From assembly GCF_003597395.2 (NCBI RefSeq), contig NC_133771.1, positions 127,975,590 through 128,039,589 on the forward strand: 64,000 nt of DNA, in the 5' to 3' direction. The position numbers were made by a program, and so were the translations under genes. Source of the DNA: Chelonoidis abingdonii (Eukaryota; Chordata; Testudines; Testudinidae). Positions 35,640-47,100 of this stretch are shown piece by piece. The first letter of the stretch is position 1. Every line of letters begins with the position of its first letter. Under the pieces are notes generated by a model, which searched no databases, had not been told where the DNA came from, and saw nothing but the letters and a program-made list of their open reading frames with translations.

Positions 35640-36290
35640 GGGTCCTCAGCACGGTGGAAGGTGGCTACCGTCTTCAGTTTGTTTCGACCCACCTTCCACC
35701 CTCCCTCCTCGCCCTCTTCAGGACCCCTCTCACGAGCAACTCTCCTACAGGAAGTTTCAAAGCTCCTGCATTGGAGCCATAGAAGAGGTTCCAGAGGCCA
35801 TGAGAGGCAGAGAGTTCTATTCCAGGTACTTCCTGATTCCCAAGGCGAAAGGCGGCCTCCGCCCCATCTTAGACCTGCGAGCTCTGAGCAAGCATATCAG
35901 GAAGCTCAAGTTCCGCATGGTATGCCTGGAACATCATTCCTTCCCTGATCCGAGATTGGTACGCTGCTCTCGACATGAGGGAGGCATATTTTCATATCGC
36001 GATCTATCCACCTCACAGGAGGTTCTTCGTTCATAGTGAACCGTCGTCGCTACCAGTTTGCAGTTCTGCCTTGGCCTCTCCTCGGCCCTCGAGTTTTACC
36101 AAGTGTATGGCAGTAGTCGCGGCCTACCTCATCGTGTCACATTCATGTTTTCCCAACCTCGACTGACTGCTGATTCGAGGGGCTTCCGAGGCCCAGGTAA
36201 CCGGGCACGTACAGTTCATCAAAGATCTGTCTCTCGTCTAGATTGATCATCAATCCTGCAAATCCATCCTGCTCCCAAACGCAGGAAATA
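35640..36290 (+). pseudogene. DIRS reverse transcriptase (broken)
   Basis: From about 35790 the frame encodes EEVPEAMRGREFYSRYFLIP, then KAKGGLRPILDLRALSKHIR, the signature DIRS RT N-terminal motifs. The next motif, ALDMREAYFHIAIYPPHRRF (about 35965-36030), is in a different frame. The catalytic YxDD-type box is lost: the matching frame reads N-L-D followed by a stop (36155-36166). The enzyme would have copied element RNA into cDNA. It is inactive here. Confidence 0.85.
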
Positions 36291-36329
36291 GAATTTATAG
36301 GACACTGCTGGACTCGAATCGAGCAACAG

Positions 36330-36960
36330 CCAGCTTGCCTCCTCAACGGTTCAGAGCGATAGTTTCCTCGTTCAGGGCTCCATCCTTCCCCACTACACTG
36401 CCCGCACTCGCCTCGGCCTCCCTGGTCACATGGCTGCGTGCACCTTGTGACAAAGCACGGAGACTACGCATGCGCCCTCCAACTCTGGCTCGCCTCAGTC
36501 TTCGGCATGCAGGATGCCTGGACATGATAGTTTCAGTACCATCACACATATTGGCTCCCTCAACTGGTGGCTGGACCCCGCTAGTGTACGCCGTCGGCCG
36601 TTTCATCGCCTCAACCCTCGCTATCCCTGAAGACGGATGCTTCCTCTCTGGGGAGGCACCCACCTCGGCCATCTGCAGACCCAAGTCTTTGGTCCTTGCC
36701 AGAACTCCAACTCCACATCAATGTCCGCGAGCTAAGCGGCGGTCCGCTTGCATCCAGGCATTTCGCGAGCAGCTACAGGCCGTTGTTTTTGCCATTTTAA
36801 CGGACAACACAACGGCCATGTATTATATAAACAAGCAAGGAGGAACACGTACTTCTCCCCTTTGCCAAGAGGCTCTGAAACGGTGGACTTGTATAGCCCA
36901 GTCGATTGACTTGATAGCCTCCTTCCTCCCGGGTCCGGAATAACTCTAGAGACCGCCTGA
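36330..36960 (+). pseudogene. DIRS RNase H domain
   Basis: A 202-codon open frame (36335-36943) ends with an RNase H-like segment: ILTDNTTAMYYINKQGGTRT, then the LLPGPEN-type region before a stop. The D-N-T-T-A-Y-IN-KQGG pattern is typical of DIRS and Ngaro RNase H. Just after it, QIDLFASKKTGR (about 37035-37070) is the next conserved landmark, in another frame. Confidence 0.78.
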
Positions 36961-37299
36961 GCCGATCGTTCTGACACACGAAGGTCCCGCGCCGGACATC
37001 CTGTTTTCTGTTTTCGAAGTGGGGCTTTCCCCAGATAGACCTATTTGCCTCCAAGAAGACAGGAAGGTCAGATGTCTCCCTGCAGGCCGTCCCCGGCTCC
37101 TCTCGACGCTTTCTCAATTCCATGACGAGGGGTCTCCTGTATGCGTTCCACCATTCCCATTAGTCCACAGGGTCCTGCTCAAGGCTACGCAGGACAAGGC
37201 CAAGCTGATCCTGATCACTCCGCGCATGGCCGAGACAGTATTGGTACACCATGCTGCTCGACCTGTCCCTGGCGCCCAATAATCACTAACCTCTCTACC

Positions 37300-38395
37300 T
37301 GACCTTATAACACAGGACTTCGGCAGGCTTCGTCACCCAGAACCTCCCGTCCCTACACACTGGCGTGCGCTCCTGCTGGTTGAACGAGTCTGAGCGCAGT
37401 GCTCCGCCGAGGTCCACAGTCCTTTTAGGTAGCAGGAAACCCTCTACGCGGGCCACTTATCTCGCAAAGTGAAGCGATTCCTCATTTCTGGTGTGCACGG
37501 AGTTCCATGGTCCCTACTTCCGTTCCAGTATCTGTAGTCCTGGACTACTTGCTCTATCTCAAGGGCCAGGGCCTAGCCCTCTTCCATTAGGGTCCAATCT
37601 AGAGCCGCAACTCTCACCTCCATTCCTGGAGAGTCCGGTACTTCACTTTCAACACCCCATCGTTTCCAGGTTCCTAAAGGATTGAGAGACTCTACCCTCA
37701 GGTTAAGCCCTCCTTCCCCTACCTGGATCTGCAACTGGTACTCTCTAACTCATGGCCCCCTTTGAGCCGTTAGCAACCTGCTCCTTACTATATCTGTCAT
37801 GAAGACGTCCTTCCTGGTAAGCTATCACTTCTGCCAGACGCGTACCGAGCTCCTGCGTTGGTCGAGACCCACTTACATCATCTTCACAAAGATAAGTGCA
37901 GCTCCGACCACACCCACCTTCCTTCCGAAGGTTGTCTACCATTCATCTTAATCAAGATATTTCCTGCTGGTCTCCTTGACCACTGGGACACCCGCACACA
38001 TGCGCGTCCTGAGGCACTTAATCACCCTGCTATCACCTAGTCCGCTTCAAGCATGCATCTAATCACAGGATCTAAAGCCTTCAGACGCTCGCCAGTTTCA
38101 AAGCGTGGCAGCTAGAAGGTCTCCTTAACTCACAGCAAATTTCCATGGTAACATTGTGAATCTGGACGTGCTACGAATGCCTCACGTCCGCTTGCAGATC
38201 ACCGCCCATCTACTCGGGCTCAAGCTCTCGGGCTGCTTTCCTGCCCAAGTCCCCATCCAAGACATATGCCGGCGGCACCTGTCGTCCGTGCACACTTTAC
38301 ATCGCACTATGCGCTGGTGACCAATCTCGAGACGCCGCCGCTTCGGTACAGCGGTCTGCTTTCTGCAAACGTCTACTCCGACCCCACTGCCTAGG
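37300..38395 (+). pseudogene. DIRS tyrosine recombinase (broken)
   Basis: Segments typical of the DIRS recombinase appear in several frames: LDYLLYLKGQGL-like sequence near 37535-37570, then a C-terminal block near 38260-38330 in which a His-Tyr pair (HFTSHYALVTN) sits where the catalytic tyrosine is expected. The enzyme would integrate the circular cDNA. Stops and frameshifts (for example after 38037) rule out an intact product. The assignment rests mainly on position and on this C-terminal block. Confidence 0.62.
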
Positions 38396-38415
38396 TAAGG
38401 CTGGGAATCACCTAC

Positions 38416-38505
38416 GGAATGGATATGAGCAAGCACTCGAAGAAGAAACAAGGTTACTACACCTTGAACTGTTTTCTTCGAGATGTGGTTGCTCATATCC
38501 ATTCC
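38416..38505 (+). repeat. DIRS internal complementary region
   Basis: Two parts are joined. 38416-38446 is the reverse complement of the extreme left end of the element. About 38447-38505 is the reverse complement of the extreme right end. As a result GGAATGGATATGAGCAA (38416-38432) and its exact inverse (38489-38505) flank the junction. In DIRS elements this region templates completion of the ends and marks the circle junction. Confidence 0.85.
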
Positions 38506-38539
38506 ACACCCGCCCTCCTTCCCTCTGTCGGAGTAGCCG

Positions 38540-38739
38540 GCAAAAGAACTGAGGAGCGTCCGGGCGGCAGGGTATATACGGCGCCATGGCGCGCACTCCA
38601 GGGGCGCCCTGCCGCCCACCGAGTGTTGCAGGGTAAAAGTCTCCGACGAACGAGAACGCAGCGCGCGCACAACTACTGATATGGATATGGAGCAACACAT
38701 CTCGAAGACAACAGTACACAAGGTGAAGTAAACCTTGTT
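38540..38739 (-). repeat. DIRS right terminal inverted repeat
   Basis: On the minus strand it carries GTCTTCGAGATGTG, GTTCGTCGGAGAC, TTTTACCCTGCAACACTCGG and GCCATGGCGCC, matching the left repeat with small indels. Confidence 0.85.
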
Positions 38740-39321
38740 ATCTATCACAATTTATGAAATATAACCAGAAAAATATATTTAATGCTAGATTAAACATCAT
38801 TCATCAGAGCTTAAATTCATAAGTATTTTTAACTAGAATTGATGCTAATGATGTTTATGGCTATGATGTTTCTTTCAGAAAATATCAAATATTACGTTCT
38901 GAAATTAGTCACTAATTTTTTCATAAATATGGGGAGAATTGAGTGTATTTTCATAAATATAAGATGAGATTGGTTTCAATATTCTTGGCATGAAGAAATG
39001 CACGCTGCTCAGTTACACATATGAATCACCAGTCTGTCTTTTTATAATTTAGTCATATGACTGAAAATGGATAATAAGTAGATTGTCCCAGTTAGCACCT
39101 CATCATATCATTGATAGACATTTTTTATTATCTAAAACGATTTCAATTTATTTTTATTCACAATAATTTTGCCATAGTGAGAAAACTTGGAAAGTTTTTA
39201 CCATTTTATAGGTTAGATAACTAGACGTAAAAGTATTTTGAAACATAATGACACAATGTTCAAGATGCCTTTTGCTAATCAGTTCTTTATGAACTAATGT
39301 CATAACAGATAGTAAGGTTAA
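38740..39321. other. Intronic sequence, no gene seen
   Basis: AT-rich, nothing recognised. Confidence 0.45.
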
Positions 39322-40140
39322 TGTCTCTTTTTACCTGTAAAGGGTTAAGAACTGCAGTGAATCCTGGCTGACACTGAAGAGGACCATAGGGGGACAAGAA
39401 CTTTCAAATCTGGCGGAGGGAAGTCTGTTTGGCTTTTTGTTTTGTTCAGTTGTCGCTCTCGGGCACTTGACGACAAGAGTACACCCAGGCTTCCTAATCT
39501 TTCTGAACTCAGTCCTGTCATGTTCAAAATAGTAAGTAATAGCAGGCAAGGGGATTAGTTCTTATGTTGTTGTTCTTAACTTGTAATGGTTCTTTATCTT
39601 GGGAAGGGTTGTTACCTCTGTTGCTGTAACTTGAATCTAGGCTGGGGGGGGTCGCTCTAATCAACTGAACTGAGTACCCTTAAGCATTTCCACCTGATTT
39701 AACAGAGATAATTTTTACCTGTTCTTCTTTAATTAAAAGCTTTCCTTTTACAGAACCTGATTGATTTCCTTGTTGTTAGCAATCCAAGGGATTGAGTCTA
39801 AGAACTCACCAGAGGATTGGTAGGGGGGAAAAGAGGGGGATGGGTTCTTTCAATTTGTTTTAAGATCCAAGGAGTTGGATCGTGTAAGCCTCTCAACGGC
39901 AACCAGGGAGGGAAAGTACTGGGGAAAGACGAGGAGGATGGTTATTTCTTCTTTTTAGACCCAAGGGGTTGGGTATTGATTCCCCAGGGAAGGTTTTGGG
40001 GGAACAGGAAGTGTGCCAGACACAGACTTCTGCCTGGTGGCAGCATACCAGATCTAAGCTAGGAATTAAGCTTAGAAGGGTCCATGCAGGTCCCCCACAT
40101 TTGTACTCTAAAGTTCAAAGTGGGGGAAAAAACCTTGACA
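39322..40140 (+). mobile_element. Apparent solo LTR of a retroelement
   Basis: An 819-bp unit begins TGTCTCTTTTTACC and ends CCTTGACA, so it has TG...CA boundaries. It contains T-rich segments, an ATTAAAAG polyadenylation-like signal near 39732 and repeated phrases of the type GATCCAAGG.GTT (39783, 39865, 39960). I recognise the wording as a common turtle LTR-type repeat. No internal gag or pol sequence adjoins it and no paired LTR is present, which fits a solo LTR. A matching target duplication is not evident (GGTTAA versus ACAAAA). Confidence 0.6.
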
Positions 40141-41013
40141 ACAAAAAAATAGCATATTCACACTGAACAATTATTTTAAATATAACTTACAGAGAGCACT
40201 ATAAGTTCTGTCCATTGAAGTATTGGAATACAATACTTAAAACTTTGCAAAATTGCACATAATTGTAAAACAGCTTATACCTGACCCCGAGCCGAGGGAA
40301 TTCCAGGGTGGTTCTGATCATACTGGCAGAAGCAGATGCTGGCAGAAGCAGATGCTGTGATGACATATCAGAGTGGGAATCAGTAATTGGGGCAAGGCAG
40401 CATGCTGGAAGACCTAAGAATTAAAATACTCTTCAGTTTTCAAATAATAATTATGCGTTGACTGATTCTCTAAACTTTGCCAAAGAGGTTTTCAGCCCTA
40501 CTGCTGAAGTTAATGGAGGACAATTGTCTTTGCCAACCACCTTTAAGTCGTGGGTCAGTAATGATGTTGGTGAAATTCTGGCCCCCAAAGTCAATGCCAA
40601 AACTTTAATTGACTTCAGGAGGGTCAGGATTTCACCTAATGGTCTTACTATAATTAACTTATAATCAATAGATGTCATAGTCTATTACGTGGCCCAGGAA
40701 CAGCCCTATACTAAATGGTGCCCCAGGCGAGGAGCATCTTTCGCGCCCTCCCCCCATTTGAACGTTTGAATACCTTATTTTCATTGTATTTGTAGCCCAT
40801 TTCATGACTTTGATGCAAGATATGCATGCATGATTTATTCCTGTCATATAAGACGATAAATACAGATCTGTAAATCTGTATTTATTCATGCCATATATAA
40901 ACAAATAAAGAATTCATTTCCTCTAAGCTTATAGAAACTTTTTTAATTAATATCAAGAAATTGAACTCTGCATTAACATCGGGTGGACCAGTATTAAATA
41001 GTGTTAGAGTATG
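40141..41013. other. Intronic sequence, no gene seen
   Basis: Contains a tandem duplication of CTGGCAGAAGCAGATG near 40324-40356. Otherwise nothing is recognised. Confidence 0.45.
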
Positions 41014-42134
41014 CTTATTCCTGGGGGAATTCTGCACTACTGCAGCGCAGTAGAAAAATGACCCCCTGTAGATGCTCTTTGCTTCCTTGCAGAAAATGGT
41101 TTCTGTGGGGAAGCAAAGAGAAGCTGCACCAGTGCTCACTCACCGCTCCCCAGCAGCTCAGACAAGTCTTTCTGGGCAGCCGGGGAGAGGTAAATCAATG
41201 GGGAGAAAGAGGCCTGGGGATGCCCCAGCCACCCAGGGAAATGAGTCCAAGCTGGGCAGGGAGGAGGGGAAGAGAAGGATGGAGACGAGTTTCCCCACCT
41301 TCCCTGCCCAAAGCAACTGGGGCTAGGTCAAACCAACCCCCCAAAACTTCCCCTGGCTGCAGGAAGCTCTGCACTGTGGGTTGGGGAGCTTGGTAGGGGG
41401 GAGGTCTGGGTGGAGAGGTGAGATTCAGCAGGGGGATTGCGGAGGGGATGTTCCGGATGCAGAGTAGTTGGCTGGATAGGGGGAGCAGCTCCCCGTACAG
41501 TGACCCCCTTCCCACACACCTAGAACCTCCCACCTAGCCCCCCCCATCAGGAGCCCCCTGCACACAGAACCCCAATCTGAATCCCCTGAACCCCCACCCC
41601 ACTGAGCCTCACTCCCTCCATCAGGAGCCCACAACACCTGGACACCCACTCAACTGAACCCCAACCAGCTTCACTTTGACCCCCCTCACCCTACCAAGCC
41701 TCTCTCTCCCACCACCCACCACTAAGCCCTAAACACCTTCAGCTGGACCGAGCTCCTATGCATCCAGATCCCCCTCCCCAGACCTCCCATTGAGCTCCCC
41801 GCACCCAGATTGTGTCACACAGAAACCCTGAGAGAAACCTGGTACCCTTGAGGGAATTCTGTACCAAAAAATTTAAAAAATTAAAATTCTGCAAAGTTCT
41901 GCATGTTTTATTTGTCAAAATAAAACAGAAACACAACAACAATATAATCATACCATTTTCAATTATTTTGGTAATTTATTTCAAAATACTTGTAAGCAAA
42001 TAATTAAAAATGGTGTGATTATATTGTTGTTGTGTTTCTGTTATTTTGACAAAATATGCAGAACTTTGCAGAATTTTAAAATATTGTGCACAAATCTTTT
42101 AATTTTTATGGTGCTGAATTGCCTCAGAAATAAG
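41014..42134. mobile_element. TIR element with long hairpin end
   Basis: The outer ends are inverted: left CTTATTCCTGGGGGAATTCT, right on the minus strand CTTATTTCTGAGGCAATTCA. The left interior is GC-rich with repeated CCCC..GAGCC phrases. The right 300 bp is a large palindrome (see the separate entry). No transposase is encoded. I recognise the family as a common turtle repeat but cannot name its superfamily. Confidence 0.65.
41848..42134. repeat. Long inverted repeat (hairpin)
   Basis: The left arm, about 41870-41959, and right arm, about 42006-42088, are near-perfect reverse complements (shared core ACAACAACAATATAATCA). The loop is about 46 nt. The arms continue more weakly to 41848 and 42134. 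Confidence 0.85.
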
Positions 42135-42174
42135 TAGATGATAGCCTTAGAATGTTAACCCTCATCCTTTAGTT

Positions 42175-43735
42175 CAAAAGGTCAATTTTCTTGCCTTTTC
42201 CCTTGTGAACTGAAGCACAGCATCAGAGAGATCCAAAGACTGGCCAATGTAATTTTAAAACAATAAAATACCAAGTGATGTCTCTTGTCGGCCATCGTCG
42301 ATCAAAGATATATTTTAAGGAGCCTGAGCTTTGAAAAGCTGCATTAACCACTCACAAGTGTGACCAGCAGCGTGAGCAGAATCCTCAAAGCTATCCACAC
42401 ATTAGGAAAAGTGTCCTTCAGCCCTGCATCATGAATGAATTGGAGAACTTGGAGTGGAGAGTGCTTCCCATATGACAAAATGTATTGCATGTTCTCCAAT
42501 TCAACATAGTGGTCTTTATCATTGATGTCTGAACATTCCCCATGTGTCAGTGTCCGATGAAGGTCCATACGATTGTTAAAGAGTGTTTTTCTGTCTGGCA
42601 GCAGCTTACGAAAGTCATACAAAAACCTCATTTTTTTTCGTGATGCGTCATTTTTCTGAATCTTTCTTTGATGAACACTCGAGTAATGTCAACAAGCAAG
42701 GAAAAAAAACTTTCTGTTGAATTTTTCTTCAAAGCTTCTGATCATCTCATCTCTGTCCTTGTAACCAAACTGTCTCTTCTTCCGATGAATACAAGTTTCC
42801 TTGAAGACAAGCTCAGCTCCTAAGTTTTCCTCTATTTCTTTGGCAGCAGCGATGGCATCTTCAAATCTGTTGTCTCTGTAGGCCACAACAAAATCAAGAC
42901 ATCTTCTCAAAGAAGAAGTGGTCATGATGTCCATTGACTGAATTTATAATGCCTTGCCTACAGCATTTACTGAAAACCCAGAATATCATGCCAAACCACA
43001 GCTGAGACCAGAAATTTGAAGTCAATGATCTGGGTTGCCAAGCTTTGCACCACGTGTCAGATTCTGTCCTTGTCTTTACTTGACTGCACCCGTTCTATCA
43101 GGCTGTGGTAGAGTTCAGTCACTTGGTTTCTCACTGGCCTTATGCTGTCAATGTAGCTCTCCCAGCAAGTGTCACTTAGCACCTTCACAATCAGATTTGT
43201 AACATTGTCTGCGAGGATCTTCCACCTGATAATTGATGCTGAAAACATGTTGCATATCCTTTGCAGTACTCTGAAGAGAGATACTGAATCTAAAGCAGAT
43301 GACACTGTATCTAACACAACAAGGTTAAGGGAATGGCATTCGCAAAGCATGAGAAAAGTTCTTAGATTCAGCGCAAATATCCTCGCCTGAACACCATTGT
43401 TTCTTCCCTTCATGTTGTGCTGTTATCACAGCCTTGGCCACAGCAGTCCTGAAGCTTTATTTTATTTTCATTCAAAATGTTCATAAACAATTCTGTTACG
43501 CCTTTTCCAGTAGAGTCGTTCACAGATCAGAAACAGATAAAGTGTTCCTTTACTTAGGTACAGCCATCCTCCTACTCAACAAATCTTAGTGTAAATGACA
43601 CCTTTTCACTGTGACCTAACATCAGGAGTGCAGTCCATTATTATGGTGTAATACTTCACTTTGCCAAGCCGCTTCAATATGTTATCAAGCACCTTCATGA
43701 ATAGTCCTGGAATTATTGAAGTTAATGAGAATGCT
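42175..43735 (-). pseudogene. hAT-family transposase relic (ZMYM/TTF-type zinc finger group)
   Basis: Minus-strand fragments fall in transposase order. A KYYTIIMDCTPDV-like segment lies near 43640-43675. The frame at 43057-43413 starts MKGRNNGVQAR and includes CHSLNLVVLDT. A middle piece lies at 42689-42934 (LDFVVAYRDNRFEDAIAAAK). The C-terminal dimerisation region lies at 42344-42631 (FPNVWIALRILLTLLVTLVSG). A frameshifted tail with SKLRLLKIYL and an in-frame stop runs to about 42180. This hAT group encodes proteins with a TTF-type zinc finger and HAT dimerisation domain; the zinc finger part is missing. A CR1 begins exactly at the 5'-most recognisable point. No ends or target duplications can be assigned. 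Confidence 0.82.
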
Positions 43736-43736
43736 C

Positions 43737-43985
43737 ATGGAGAATGGTTCAAAAAAGAACTAGATAAATTCTTGGAGGATAGGTCCACCAATGACTGTTA
43801 GGCAGGACAGGCAGGGATGGTGTCCCTAGCTTCTGTTTGCCAGAAGCTGGGAATGTGCAACAGGGAATGGATCATTTGATGATAAACTTCATTCCCTCTG
43901 GGACACCTGATATTGGCCACTGTTGGAAGACAGGATACTGGTTTAGATGAACCTTTGGTCTGACCCATATGGCTGTTCTTATGTG
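43737..43985 (+). mobile_element. CR1 LINE 3' end
   Basis: Same 3' region as the copy at 19.7 kb: TTCAAAAAAGAACTAGATAA, GCCAGAAGCTGGGAATGTGC and GAACCTTTGGTCTGACCC, ending GTTCTTATGTG. It is severely 5'-truncated (249 bp) and lies against the hAT relic in the opposite orientation. Confidence 0.88.
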
Positions 43986-44785
43986 TTTAAAGTTAAGCAC
44001 ATTCTTAAATATTTTCCAAAATTGGGTCTGAATGTTCAGCACCTTGCCGGACTGAGCCATTATAGGATATAAATATGTTATTGTTATTCTGACATTTATA
44101 TTTAAAAGGTAAAGCTCTTGCAACACAGTGTTTATAGACTTGATCCTTTTTGGGCATGTGATTATGTCACCAGTGAATTTTGTTAAAAATGTTTGTAATA
44201 TTTTTTGGTGGGCAGCATCAGTGCAATTAATGTTATAGTTGAGAAGGTGTTCTAAAATGCATGCTGGTTAGTTTATATTAAGTTTACTTTGGGGCGGGGG
44301 TTCAGCCTCTGTTTCTTTGTATAAAAGTTGTGTTGTCAACATAAAATAGCAACAACTAAAAAACCAACAAACAGCCTCATTTTGTATTAGAAAAACTGCT
44401 GGATATTTTTTGAGAAGCACAATAGCAAAAATGCTGTGAAAAATTGAGTGGTTCCTCCAGCAATAGTTGTGTCCTTGATAAATTTGACATTCATGTAAGC
44501 AGTTTGCCGTGGGTTTTCATTTTGATAGAATAGTTGCATTATTTTTGCTAGACAATTTACTGCTCCCTGATAACTATTTCTTAGATAAAATACATGTCAG
44601 ATAAGATAAAGTACTTCATCATAAAAGGGGCAGCATGAGGGCGTAATATGCTGAGGGGCTGCTGTCTAGCGATCTTGAGTTTCTTAGTTACATTCCTAGC
44701 TCTGCTGGTTATATTGGAATAGCAGCTATAAGAAGCATCAAGCTTGTAGTTCCTGATGTGTTAAATAAAGGGATTGCTCATTAGG
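43986..44785. other. Intronic sequence, no gene seen
   Basis: AT-rich, nothing recognised. Confidence 0.4.
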
Positions 44786-45493
44786 GTATGTCTACTCTTG
44801 CCATTTAAAGGGGAAAAAGTCCCTTTTTTGTGCAAAAACCGTAAGAGCGTCTACACTTGCCAATGACTTTTTGCAGTGAAAGTTTCACTGCAAAAAGAAA
44901 ACTGCCTCCATGAGAGAGCTCTTACCAGTGATGCTTTTGTGGTGATGTGTGTGTAAGTGAAGACACGTTCTTCCTGTTTACAGAACTTTTAGCCTCTGCA
45001 GGATATCCCATAGTGTCTAGGTGACCACTCTGGCCAGCAGTTCTGCTGCTTTGACACCAGGTAAATAGAGATTCACCCCTCCCTTCTAAAGCCCCAGGAA
45101 CTTTGAAACTCCACTTCCTGTTTTCTTGGCAAGTGTTTACTTATCATCCGATCATGTGACAATGTCTGCTCCACGGAGCAAATGATCCCCTTCTTAGAAT
45201 AATGCTGAGCTACTGGAGCTGATCAGTGTTTGGGGAGAGGAGGCTGTGCAGGGACCCAGGATGCCCCGCAATCTCCCCCCCCTTCCCACAAGACCTATTG
45301 TCAAAATGGAAAGAGCTGCACTGTGGGATAACTGCCCTCAGTGCGCTTCTCTAATTGGGGATGGAAGTGCTGCAAATGTAAACACTGTCTGATGCCTGTG
45401 GAAGTAAGTGAGTATACAAACCAGCACTTTTCTGTCACCAGTTCCCCATAACCATTTAAACTGATAGCGCAAAACCTCTGCAAGTGTAGACTT
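44786..45493. mobile_element. Harbinger-type MITE
   Basis: Left end TTAGGGTATGTCTACTCTTG; right end on the minus strand TAAGTCTACACTTGCAGAGG. Both edges carry TTA/TAA, the usual Harbinger target. A second copy of the terminal word (GTCTACACTTGCCA) lies inside at about 44850, next to a perfect palindrome. Non-coding. Confidence 0.68.
44867..44897. repeat. Perfect 31-nt palindrome
   Basis: Arms CTTTTTGCAGTGAAA and TTTCACTGCAAAAAG flank a single G. The palindrome lies inside the Harbinger MITE. Confidence 0.92.
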
Positions 45494-46029
45494 AGGGCTT
45501 GTTTACACTACGAAATTAGGTCGAATTTATTTAAGTCAACATTTAGCATCCAATTTTACAAAATTGATGCTGTATATCCCCTCTGTGCACATTCCATCGG
45601 CGGAGTGCATCCCCCCTACCATGGCTAACATTCACTCACGGAGAGATGCGCTGTGGGCAGCTATCCCACAGTTCCTGTTGCCAACTGGAATTCTGGGTTA
45701 GTCTCCCAATGCCTGCAGGGACAAATACATTTTCACGAGTTGTTTTGGGTGCATATCATCAGCCTCCCATGATGCATTTGGCTCCTCCCTCCTTGAAAAC
45801 AACGGCAAACAATCATTTTCATGCCTAAGCCTAGGTTACTCTTGCAGATGTCATAGCATGGCAAGCATGGACCCCGCCTAACTGTACACTGTTGTTGTGA
45901 GTGTCGCAAACACCTCATGCGTCTTCCTGCGTTATTTGCAGAACCTAGCCAGAATGTGATGCCACGCAAATAGCTAAGCTGGAAGCCATGGAATGGAGCA
46001 ATTTTCAGAGGCTGGCTGTGGCAGCCAGG

Positions 46030-47100
46030 CATGTTGACATAGTGGAACACCCTTCTGGGCTCGGGAAACAAGCACAGACTGGTGGGACCGCATAGTTATG
46101 CAGGTATGGGATGAGGAGCAGTGGCTGCATAACTTTTGAATGCACAAGGCCAATTTCATGGAACTTTGCAAATTGCGTTCCCCAGCCCTGAAGCGCAGAA
46201 ATATCAAAATGAGACCTGCTCTGACAGTTGAGAAGCAAGTGGCGATAGCGCTGTGGAAGCCTGCAATGTCAGATTGCTACTGATCAGTCAGGAATCAGTT
46301 TGGAGTGGGTAAATCTACCATGGGGGCTGCTGTGATCCAAGTAGCCAGGGCAATCAGTTCACTTCTGCTAAGAAGGGTAGTGACTCTGGGAAAGGTGCAG
46401 GATATAGTGGATGGCTTTGCTGTGATGGGGTTCCCTAACTGTGATGGGGTGATAGACGGAATGCACATCCCTATCTTGGCACCAGACCATCTTCCCAAAG
46501 AGTACATAAACTGCAAACACTACTTCTCAATGGTGTTGCAGGTGCTAGTGGATCACCAGGGCTATTTCACTGACATCAACATGGGATGGTCGGGAAAGAT
46601 ACGTGATGCACGCATCTTTAGGAACTCCAGTCTCTTCAGAAAGCTGCAAGAGGGAACTTTCTTCCCAGACCAGAAAAATGTTGAAATGCCAATAGTTATC
46701 CTTGGAGACCCAGCCTACCCCTTGCTCCCATGGCTCGTGAAGCCATACACAGGTAGCTTGGACAGCAGTAAGGATCAATTCAACCATAGGCTGAGTCAAG
46801 TGCAGAATGGTGGTAGAATGTGCCTTTGGATGTTTAAAGGGGCGCTGGCACAGTTTACTCACTAGGTTAGACTTCAGCGAAAGCAATATTCCCATTGTTA
46901 TTGCTGTTTGCTATGTGCTATACAATATCTGTGAAAGTAAGGGGGGAAAGTTTCTGATGGGATGGGAGATTGAGGCATATCGTCTGGCTGCCAATTATGA
47001 GCAGCCAGACACCAGGGCAATAAGAAGAGCACATTGAGGTGCACTGCATCTCCGAGAGGCTTTGAAAACCAGTTTCATGAATGATCCAACACTGATGTGA
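46030..47100 (+). pseudogene. HARBI1-like DDE transposase (broken)
   Basis: The best frame (46305-46865, 186 codons) contains the nuclease core. First acidic residue: CDGVIDGMHIPILAPDH. Second: DINMGWSGKIRDARIFRNS. Then VILGDPAYPLLPWLVKPY. After a frameshift near 46800 the protein continues in a second frame (46807-47037) with MVVECAFGCLKGRW, holding the third acidic residue, and AVCYVLYNICESKG. Upstream, 46086-46300 encodes the N-terminal region (WDEEQWLHNF, then a stop). Harbinger transposases cut at TTA/TNA targets. At least one upstream stop and one frameshift make it inactive. It resembles the element-borne family rather than the domesticated host gene HARBI1. Confidence 0.88.

Larger units (their letters stand above)
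32801..38739 (+). mobile_element. DIRS-like tyrosine-recombinase retrotransposon
   Basis: The 5.9-kb unit shows the DIRS plan: inverted terminal repeats, a gag-like ORF, RT, RNase H, a tyrosine-recombinase region, then an internal complementary region just inside the right terminus. DIRS elements replicate through a circular DNA and integrate by a tyrosine recombinase, so they leave no target duplication. None is seen here. A GTT trinucleotide sits at the right edge (38737-38739). The element is far more GC-rich than its surroundings. Every gene is broken by stops and frameshifts, yet the termini match well, so it is inactive but not very old. Confidence 0.9.

Noticed and set aside
46305..46865. 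Host HARBI1 gene
   Set aside because: The frame lies inside a Harbinger element with its own termini and MYB-like partner, and is broken by a frameshift; the domesticated host gene would be intact.
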